Of a DNA stretch of 10,430 nt, positions 5,236 through 10,430 are shown one piece after another. A program made the translations under genes and the position numbers. The stretch spans positions 1 through 10,430 of the forward strand of contig JAAZIT010000059.1 of NCBI GenBank assembly GCA_012800685.1. Direction: 5' to 3'. Every line of letters begins with the position of its first letter. Positions within the stretch are counted from its first letter, which is position 1. The notes beneath the pieces are model-generated. The model was not told where the DNA came from, made no database searches, and saw only the letters and a list, made by a program, of their open reading frames with translations. Source of the DNA: Clostridiales bacterium (GTDB lineage Bacteria > Bacillota > Clostridia > Oscillospirales > Ruminococcaceae).

Positions 5236-7623
5236 CTATGCTAAAGCCTCAAAATACCTTTTATTTATTAAATCTAATACAAGCTTACTGGTTTTATCGG
5301 TCAAATTTAAGTACACCTTAGATATTTCATCGCCCTTATAGTCATAAAGTCCTAAGGTTTCCTCCTCTTTTAGTGAAAATCCAACCATATATTCCCCTAG
5401 CGCCTCAGAAGCGTTATAGTTTGAACAGAAGATTTTTTTGCTTTCTCCTGCTTTTAAAACCATTAGCGGCATAAGCTGTTTTGTTTTATTATCAACCTCA
5501 TCACTTACATAAAGATTACTTGTTGAAATTGAGTAAGAATATGGGTTGTAAATAACGAAATAGTCATTTGTTCCATTATATTTAACCTCTGAAATAATTG
5601 GATATTTTCCGTCATCAGATTCAGATTTTGTTTTAGTCAAAATCTTAATGTCAATTTCGCCATTAACGGCGTTATCCTTTGAAAGAATAAGAGACTTTTC
5701 TTCAACTCTATTTCCATTAATAAGCCAAGCGTCAAACTCGTGTCCTAGCCCTATTTCATAATCAAGGGTTATTTCACAAATATCAAAATATTCCCCCTCA
5801 AAATTCCATTTGTCCTCAGAAATTTCACAGGAATTAAGCTTAATTATTGCATTCTTATTTTTGGCTGCTGTAACTTTATAGGTTGAATTTACCAAATCCA
5901 GCTCATCAACAAGCTGATATTGCATTTCTAAAGGTCTATATGTAGCAAAGTCAATAATCTTTTGCTCTTCCTCCGAAACCCTATTAAGGCTCGACCAGGA
6001 ATTTTTTAAATAGCTGTATTTAAAAGCATATTCCAATTCCTGCTGACGTTCGTTAGCCTTTTCTGTCATACTTCTATAAATCGATGTTGGAGAATAAGAC
6101 CAGTTCATAACGTCACACATGATTTCGGTAAATTTTTTCTTCATATCATCTCGCTGTAAAATAGCCTTTAAAAGTGGCGCTTTACCCTCACCTCGACCTA
6201 GAACTCGCCCTAGTGAATCAACGGAGGCTGGTGTGTCATAAAGTCCTAATCCAAAGTCTGTATCAAAAATCATCCAACGCCATTTATGGTCAAGCTCCAC
6301 ACTGCTTTCGGCGTTCAAATCGCCCCAATACCTATAAACTCGATAATTCCCTCCGGGCCAGTCGTGGTTTGACACATAAACCTGTATTGCATAATAATAT
6401 AGAAAATTTTCTATATCCATTCTATTACACAAATTATTGAAATAATCATCATTTGTTAAATCCTGATATGCGTAACCATACATATCCTTATAGTCTACCT
6501 CGGAGGCTATGCTAATCGGGTCGTTTTCTTCTGTAATCTTATAGCCCTCTCCGCCCTTTATTATAGCCCATTCGCCGTCCTCAACACCATATTCAGCGTC
6601 GCAATAGTTATCGTCATAAACCTCATGAAGCCATGCAAAGCCATAATACTCGCCGTTTAGAAAAACTGCCGCCGCCCTAGTCTGCTGGGTATCCCTTAAA
6701 GGGGTAAGGTCGGTGCAGTTCAAAATAGTTTCATCTCTAACAAAACCAAATGGGGAATCATTTGCACAATTTCTCAAAACAAGTCGCTTATATTCTGTAA
6801 CACGTCTTCCATCTTGAGTTAAATCCTCTGGGAAAAAGTCATAGTCGAACTCGTTACAGGTATCGTATTCTCGTCTTGCAAAAAGCTTTATAGACTTTTG
6901 TTCTAAGGCTCTTGAGTAACCTCCAAAATTTCTAACTCCGATATTTTGGGAGATAACTTTCTCTCCGTCCGCCTCAAAGACCTCTAAATACGCCGGACGT
7001 TCCCAATCAATTCCACGCATATTAAAGTTCGCAGGAGCAGGTGGTTCAGGTTTTCTATCCCCACTCTCCTTAATATAGTCATCTCTTATTTTTCCCTCAG
7101 TGAAAATTCCATATTCATAGTCATAAAGGTTATATGGGTCGGTTGAAACTGAAAAAACAAGTGTGTTAAATCTTTCGTCAACATTTTCACCCACAAAATA
7201 AGAATGGGTAACAGTCTCGCCCTTTGTTCCGTCGGAATACTCAGGGCAGGCTTTTATTGTATAGGAATTTACGTTTTCATTTTCATATCCGCACTCAAGT
7301 ATTATAGCTAGATCATAATACTCAGCTGTGTCAGATGTTTGAGGTGGAGTTGAGTCTGTTGTAAAAAGTATGTGAGATATTTCTTTTTCGGCAACTTCAG
7401 TGTTAACAGAAAGCTCTAAACTAACCTCTTGATTATAGAAAAACTTTTCAGCTGAAAAAGTAATCTCTTGTTGTTTTTGGTTTTGAGCAACGTTTTGTGC
7501 AGGTGGTGGTGCAATCTTTGGCTGTTGCTTATACTCTATATAAATCATTGTTATGGTAGACAGCACTAAAATTACCGATAAAATAACAGCAATTATCGTT
7601 CTTGTCTTTTTATTTTGAAGCAT
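5236..7623 (-). CDS. CotH-family atypical kinase, membrane-anchored, with C-terminal lamin-tail-like domain
   Basis: A 795-aa protein of the CotH kinase family, named for the B. subtilis spore-coat kinase. Order: a basic start and membrane/signal helix at about 9-29; a Pro/Gln-rich linker at 35-52; a chitobiase-C-terminal-like beta domain at about 55-145 (ISHILFTTDSTPPQTSD at 82-98); and the CotH kinase core at about 150-560. The core includes VRNFGGYSRALEQKSIKLFAR (230-250), ALVFLNGEYYG-like AVFLNGEYYGFAWLHE (319-334), NHDWPGGNYRVYR (419-431) and WMIFDTDFGLG (450-460). D421, N426, D454 and D456 are the likely metal and catalytic residues. A beta-rich tail at about 675-785 (ISEVKYNGTNDYFVIYNP at 677-694) resembles a lamin-tail domain. 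It should act outside the membrane. ACGGAG lies 6 nt before the ATG. It is divergent from the VTC-DUF4956 operon. Its substrate is unknown. Confidence 0.87.
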   Translation of the reverse strand: MLQNKKTRTIIAVILSVILVLSTITMIYIEYKQQPKIAPPPAQNVAQNQKQQEITFSAEKFFYNQEVSLELSVNTEVAEKEISHILFTTDSTPPQTSDTAEYYDLAIILECGYENENVNSYTIKACPEYSDGTKGETVTHSYFVGENVDERFNTLVFSVSTDPYNLYDYEYGIFTEGKIRDDYIKESGDRKPEPPAPANFNMRGIDWERPAYLEVFEADGEKVISQNIGVRNFGGYSRALEQKSIKLFARREYDTCNEFDYDFFPEDLTQDGRRVTEYKRLVLRNCANDSPFGFVRDETILNCTDLTPLRDTQQTRAAAVFLNGEYYGFAWLHEVYDDNYCDAEYGVEDGEWAIIKGGEGYKITEENDPISIASEVDYKDMYGYAYQDLTNDDYFNNLCNRMDIENFLYYYAIQVYVSNHDWPGGNYRVYRYWGDLNAESSVELDHKWRWMIFDTDFGLGLYDTPASVDSLGRVLGRGEGKAPLLKAILQRDDMKKKFTEIMCDVMNWSYSPTSIYRSMTEKANERQQELEYAFKYSYLKNSWSSLNRVSEEEQKIIDFATYRPLEMQYQLVDELDLVNSTYKVTAAKNKNAIIKLNSCEISEDKWNFEGEYFDICEITLDYEIGLGHEFDAWLINGNRVEEKSLILSKDNAVNGEIDIKILTKTKSESDDGKYPIISEVKYNGTNDYFVIYNPYSYSISTSNLYVSDEVDNKTKQLMPLMVLKAGESKKIFCSNYNASEALGEYMVGFSLKEEETLGLYDYKGDEISKVYLNLTDKTSKLVLDLINKRYFEALA

Positions 7624-8020
7624 ATTTTTCTCCGTTTTATGTATTTTTTTAACTAGCAGGTTGTTATTTGTAACTTTGAACTTGTAGCTTAGGACTTATT
7701 AATAACCAAATTTAAATTAGCAATTTTGTATAGTTAGTTGAAATCTAGTAATTTAACAACTTAGCAAATAATTACCTTAACTTGTGCAGAACTAGTAGCC
7801 TTGAGCTAACAACAGCTCTAACAAGAACTATAACTAGTCTCTTATTACTTGGGTTTATTAATAGTCAATAGCCAAAATCAACTATTTAATCGGCAGATTA
7901 AGATTAGCAGTATTAACCGTATAAGATAATTAGATTAATATATGGATTACTTTGTTTTATTTAAATCATACAGCTATTAAGCTAAGCTATCCAAATATAT
8001 TAGCTTTTTTCTGCTCTTTC

Positions 8021-8049
8021 ATTATAGCATTTTTTTGCATTAGTGTACA
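8021..8049 (-). promoter_or_regulatory. Promoter of the cotH-family gene
   Basis: On the minus strand TATAAT (8026-8021) is preceded by TGC as an extended -10; TGTACA (8049-8044) lies 17 nt upstream as a fair -35. Transcription would start near 8014, giving a leader of about 390 nt before the ATG at 7623. Confidence 0.5.
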
Positions 8050-8098
8050 CACACATTTATGAGTTTTTTGTGTAAAATTCATAAATTTTTGTTAATTA

Positions 8099-8128
8099 TT
8101 GATTTTCAGTTAGTTATTATGATATAAT
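8099..8128 (+). promoter_or_regulatory. Promoter of the VTC-DUF4956 operon
   Basis: A perfect TATAAT (8123-8128) preceded by TGA forms an extended -10; TTGATT (8099-8104) is an acceptable -35 with an 18-nt spacer. The start would be near 8135. It lies within 75 nt of the divergent cotH promoter, so one regulator could act on both. Confidence 0.6.
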
Positions 8129-8144
8129 TACTCTAGTTATATGG

Positions 8145-8212
8145 ATTAATGTAAAATTTGGGTAAGATTTCTATTTGTTTTTTTACATCTATCATTGATT
8201 TAACACATTAAT
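8145..8212 (+). other. Two overlapping inverted-repeat pairings in the VTC leader
   Basis: ATGTAAAA (8149-8156) can pair with TTTTACAT (8181-8188), and ATTAATGT (8145-8152) with ACATTAAT (8205-8212). The left arms overlap, so the two stems exclude each other. The second arm lies about 25 nt before the ribosome site. In AT-rich DNA this may be chance. Confidence 0.25.
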
Positions 8213-8252
8213 AAGTAGACTTATATTATCACATAAAAAGGAGGTCGGCTAT

Positions 8253-8969
8253 TTGGCTATGAATAAAAGGCAAATGAGGCATGAGCTTAAGCTTTGTATT
8301 AATTATGCACAGTATATCTTACTAAGTGCTAGGTTTAATGCCCTTTTGAAGAAAGATTCTTTTACTCTTGACAGTGGGGATTATTTTGTGCGAAGCCTTT
8401 ATCTTGATGATTTAGGTAATTGCTCCTTTTATGACAAAATATCAGGGGTTCGTGACAGGAAAAAGTACAGAATTAGGCTTTACAATTGCGACTCAAGTAA
8501 AATTAAGCTAGAGTGCAAAGAGAAAATTTCTAATCGAATTCACAAGGTTTCTGCAAACCTTACAGAAGCTGAATGTCAAGGAATTATTTCAGGGGACTTT
8601 TCAGTTTTGGAAAAACGCACAGAGCCTTTGTGTCAAGAGGTTTTTGCTTTAGCTAAATCAAAGGGGCTTAAAAATTCTGTTATCGTGGACTATGACAGAG
8701 AGGCATACGTTTATGACATTTCAAACGTGAGAATTACCTTTGACAAAAATCTTCATGCCGGTGGATTCGAGGGCATGGACATTTTTGACAAAAATCTTTT
8801 TACTATGGGTATTTACCCCAAAAATGAGGTTGTTTTGGAAATAAAATACGATAAGGTTATTCCCAAATTTATAACATCTTTATTACCCATCAATGTTGGA
8901 AATCCAATTGCAATTTCAAAATTCTGTATTTGCAAAGAAAAATTATCGGAATTTCAGCTTGTTTTATAA
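8253..8969 (+). CDS. VTC-domain polyphosphate polymerase
   Basis: A single VTC domain (238 aa), the catalytic tunnel domain that builds polyphosphate from ATP, of the CYTH-like fold known from yeast Vtc4. Visible basic and acidic tunnel motifs are RHELK (9-13), VRSLYLDD (46-53), RKKYRIRLY (69-77), KLECKEK (85-91), RIHK (95-98), VDYDREAY (145-152), RITFD (160-164), VVLEIKYD (193-200; E196 the likely metal ligand) and SKF (222-224). No membrane segment is seen, so the next gene probably supplies the membrane part. Start: AAGGAGGT ends 7 nt before the TTG at 8253 but 13 nt before the ATG at 8259, so TTG is chosen. It is first in an operon, 28 nt from the DUF4956 gene and divergent from cotH. Confidence 0.88.
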   Translation: MAMNKRQMRHELKLCINYAQYILLSARFNALLKKDSFTLDSGDYFVRSLYLDDLGNCSFYDKISGVRDRKKYRIRLYNCDSSKIKLECKEKISNRIHKVSANLTEAECQGIISGDFSVLEKRTEPLCQEVFALAKSKGLKNSVIVDYDREAYVYDISNVRITFDKNLHAGGFEGMDIFDKNLFTMGIYPKNEVVLEIKYDKVIPKFITSLLPINVGNPIAISKFCICKEKLSEFQLVL

Positions 8970-8997
8970 AAAATAAATTTAGAAACGGAGTTATAAC

Positions 8998-9666
8998 ATG
9001 ATCAAGGACATTATTAACGATTTTAAAAACAGTGCAGAGCAGGCAGGGCTTATTTCAAAGCTTACTCCAGCCCACATTATTGCAGTTATGCTAACAGCTA
9101 TACTTTGCGGAGTGGTAATTTACATTGTTTACAAGGCATTTTACAGAGGTGCAGTTTACAGCGAAAGCTTTAACGTTTTAACAGTTTTAACAACAGTTGT
9201 AACAGCTTTTATTATCATGACAATTTCAACAAATCTAGTTCTTTCACTAGGTATGGTTGGTGCTCTTTCAATTGTACGTTTTAGGTCGGCTATTAAAGAC
9301 CCATTAGACATTGGGTTTTTGTTTTGGGCAATTGCAGCAGGCATAACCTCTGGTGCAGGACTTTATCCTTTAGCATTAATCGGCTCTGGCTTTATTGCAG
9401 TGGTTTATATAGCTTTCGTTTTATTAGGCAGAGGAAAAACCTCTTTTATCCTTGTAGTAAAATACACAGACGAGGCTAAATCAAGCGTTGAGGGTGTTTT
9501 AGCAGGTGTTAAAAACAGACTAAAAAGCAAAGCAAAATACAAAGAACTTAACGAACTAACGGTACAAATTAAGTCAAAAAGCAGTACTGATATTTCAGTT
9601 TTAGACAAGCTTCTTGAAATAGAGGGTGTAGAAAATGCTGTAATGGTTGAATATACGGGCGAATAA
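8998..9666 (+). CDS. DUF4956 membrane protein, partner of VTC polymerase
   Basis: A 222-aa membrane protein of the DUF4956 family. Hydrophobic segments lie at about 26-46, 58-85, 104-120 and 122-143. The conserved core GMVGALSIVRFRSAIKDP (85-102) followed by LDIGFLFWAIAAGITSGAG (103-121) carries R94, R96, K100 and D101 next to membrane segments, as is typical of the family. A soluble, ferredoxin-like tail at about 150-220 (ILVVKYTDEA... VENAVMVEYTGE) faces one side of the membrane. An ACGGAG ribosome site precedes the ATG. The biochemical role is not known. Constant linkage with VTC polymerases suggests that it anchors the enzyme or moves the polyphosphate product, which is inference. Confidence 0.87.
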   Translation: MIKDIINDFKNSAEQAGLISKLTPAHIIAVMLTAILCGVVIYIVYKAFYRGAVYSESFNVLTVLTTVVTAFIIMTISTNLVLSLGMVGALSIVRFRSAIKDPLDIGFLFWAIAAGITSGAGLYPLALIGSGFIAVVYIAFVLLGRGKTSFILVVKYTDEAKSSVEGVLAGVKNRLKSKAKYKELNELTVQIKSKSSTDISVLDKLLEIEGVENAVMVEYTGE

Positions 9667-9910
9667 TTTCTTAGTCGTTCAGACTAAGGAATTAGTCGCT
9701 AAGGAGTAAGAGATTAGTCGTTCAGACTAAGGAATTAGTCGCTAGCGACTGGTGGAGTTACTCACTAAATTATAGGGATTTTACTCGCTAAGGAGTAATA
9801 AAATTACTCGCCGAATATTAGGACTGTTACTTAGACTAAAAGAATTACTTGCTAAATAATAGTATTTCTACTCACCAAATATTAAAAATTTTACTCTCTA
9901 AAAAGTAACA
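9667..9910 (+). repeat. Degenerate tandem array of ~20-24 nt dyad units
   Basis: About eleven units can be laid out (starting near 9667, 9691, 9713, 9734, 9756, 9778, 9802, 9823, 9843, 9864 and 9887), most beginning ATTAGTCGCTAAGG or ATTACTCGCTAA. Several contain a perfect dyad: TTAGTC-N5-GACTAA (9671-9687 and 9714-9730), AGTCGCTAGCGACT (9737-9750), TTACTC-N6-GAGTAA (9781-9798) and TTACT-N8-AGTAA (9891-9908). A 31-nt segment at 9671-9701 recurs exactly at 9714-9744. Degeneracy grows toward 9910. It lies directly behind the DUF4956 stop and would be in that mRNA's 3' region. No protein frame is seen. Confidence 0.75.
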
Positions 9911-9935
9911 ATAGCTAAAATACATTAATAAAATC

Positions 9936-9988
9936 AACAAAAAGGGCATATGTACTTGATTAGTAATAATCAACATACATATGCCCTT
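9936..9988 (-). terminator. Rho-independent terminator of rpsT
   Basis: A perfect 13-bp stem, AAGGGCATATGTA (9942-9954) with TACATATGCCCTT (9976-9988), has an inner TTGATT/AATCAA stem. On the minus strand it runs into a short U tract. It lies about 40 nt past the rpsT stop. The plus-strand side lacks an immediate T run, so it would stop the incoming DUF4956 transcript only weakly. Confidence 0.85.
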
Positions 9989-10027
9989 AGATTAATTTAG
10001 TTTTTAAAATAAAGAGATAAATCCTAA

Positions 10028-10282
10028 TTATGCCTCAGCTTTGTTTGCAAGCTTAGCAATTTGTGATTTCTTTCTTGCAGCAGTATTCTTATGAATAACG
10101 CCCTTTGTGCAAGCCTTATCAATTTTCTTAATTGTAGCAGCTGCATCGTTAAATTCGCCATTTTCAGCAGCAATGTTTGCCTTCTTTATTGCTGTCTTAA
10201 GATCTGACTTAACAGCTTTATTACTAATAGTTTTTGCTTCGTTAACCTTAATTCTCTTCTTTGAAGATTTAATGTTTGCCAT
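10028..10282 (-). CDS. rpsT: 30S ribosomal protein S20
   Basis: An 84-aa basic helical protein that binds the 16S rRNA body during small-subunit assembly. It has the S20 start MANIKSSKKRIK, alternating Lys/Ala-rich helices and the signature GVIHKNTAARKKSQIAKL (61-78) near the C-terminus. Length is usual for the family. GGGAGGTG lies about 6 nt before the ATG. It has its own promoter and its own terminator inside the window, so it appears to be a single-gene transcript, as is usual for rpsT. Confidence 0.97.
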   Translation of the reverse strand: MANIKSSKKRIKVNEAKTISNKAVKSDLKTAIKKANIAAENGEFNDAAATIKKIDKACTKGVIHKNTAARKKSQIAKLANKAEA

Positions 10283-10313
10283 AAAGACACCTCCCGTATA
10301 ATCTTAATTTTAC

Positions 10314-10329
10314 GCTTATTCGGATAAGC
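10314..10329 (-). promoter_or_regulatory. Hairpin in the rpsT leader
   Basis: GCTTAT and ATAAGC form a 6-bp stem with a CCGA loop on the mRNA strand, about 30 nt before the start codon in a leader of about 97 nt. Ribosomal protein genes are often self-regulated through such leaders. Whether this stem is used by S20 is unknown. Confidence 0.35.
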
Positions 10330-10385
10330 ACCTTGCACGACTGAGAGGAAATGCAATTTGCGATATTAAACAAGCCTTATAGCTA

Positions 10386-10414
10386 ATAATATCACAACTA
10401 ATTTTAAATTGCAA
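10386..10414 (-). promoter_or_regulatory. Promoter of rpsT
   Basis: On the minus strand TTGCAA (10414-10409), a 17-nt spacer and TATTAT (10391-10386). The start would be near 10379. Confidence 0.55.
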
Positions 10415-10430
10415 GTAGTTAATTGAAAAA

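Larger units (their letters stand above)
7624..8252. other. Long divergent control region between cotH and the VTC operon
   Basis: This 629-nt spacer has no credible gene. It holds oppositely directed promoters (8021-8049 minus, 8101-8128 plus), an unusually long inferred cotH leader (about 390 nt) and a roughly 120-nt VTC leader. The part at 7650-7840 contains recurring words of the form AACTAGCAG/AACTTGTAG/AACTTGTGCAG/AACTAGTAG (starting at 7651, 7679, 7779 and 7790) and a GAGCT/AGCTC hairpin at 7803-7818. Confidence 0.5.

Noticed and set aside
5225..5246. Terminator behind cotH
   Set aside because: The TTTAGC/GCTAAA stem overlaps the stop codon and no T tract follows on the minus strand.
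6174..6440. Open plus-strand frame of 88 codons inside cotH
   Set aside because: Antisense to the CotH kinase core, where residues are conserved; no ribosome site and no known domain.
9156..9608. Two minus-strand frames within the DUF4956 gene
   Set aside because: Both are antisense to conserved DUF4956 segments and have no independent support.
9667..9910. CRISPR array
   Set aside because: Units are short and degenerate, with no alternation of constant repeats and unique spacers, and no cas genes are near.
10107..10301. Plus-strand hydrophobic frame of 64 codons over rpsT
   Set aside because: It is the complement of the Lys/Ala-rich S20 gene, which naturally gives a hydrophobic shadow; not a real membrane peptide.

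Overview
The window reads as chromosomal DNA of a low-GC Gram-positive anaerobe, most likely class Clostridia (a gut Ruminococcaceae/Oscillospiraceae-type relative). The reasons are AT-rich spacers, strong AGGAGG-type ribosome sites with frequent TTG starts, extended -10 (TGnTATAAT) promoters, and gene families and linkages common in Clostridia (KtrAB, minD next to mgsA, CotH with VTC and DUF4956). The genus cannot be set from sequence alone.

Layout. Positions 1-220 (minus) hold a broken two-component gene: the start of a response regulator fused in frame, across a TAG stop, to the H-box segment of an AgrC-like histidine kinase. It still has a promoter. Positions 659-2674 (plus) encode a KtrB/KtrA potassium uptake system, closed by a hairpin terminator. 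A long gene-free stretch follows (about 2735-3504), first G/T-rich and repeat-like, then carrying an 11-bp inverted repeat, a minus-strand terminator and simple tandem repeats. On the minus strand come minD-like (4139-4876) and mgsA (3505-3909). A large cotH-family secreted or membrane-anchored kinase gene (5236-7623, minus) is divergent from a two-gene plus-strand operon: a VTC-domain polyphosphate polymerase (8253-8969) and a DUF4956 membrane protein (8998-9666). A tandem array of small dyads lies behind that operon (9667-9910). It is followed by the terminator and gene of ribosomal protein S20 (rpsT, 10028-10282, minus).

How the genes work together. KtrB is the K+-conducting subunit and KtrA its nucleotide-binding gating ring. 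cotH, VTC and DUF4956 are a recurring association in bacteria: VTC should make polyphosphate from ATP at the membrane, DUF4956 is its membrane companion of unknown role, and CotH is an atypical kinase facing outside. minD-mgsA looks like the remainder of the clostridial mre/min/rodA/mgsA neighbourhood, but minC and minE are absent here and the MinD-like protein ends before the usual membrane-targeting helix.

The most unusual non-coding feature is that several spacers (2870-3050, 3379-3495, 4064-4128, 7650-7840, 9667-9910) are built from short degenerate repeats, each family specific to its own spacer. In the 9667-9910 array both arms of the repeated dyad change together (TTAGTC/GACTAA versus TTACTC/GAGTAA), which suggests that the paired structure itself is retained.
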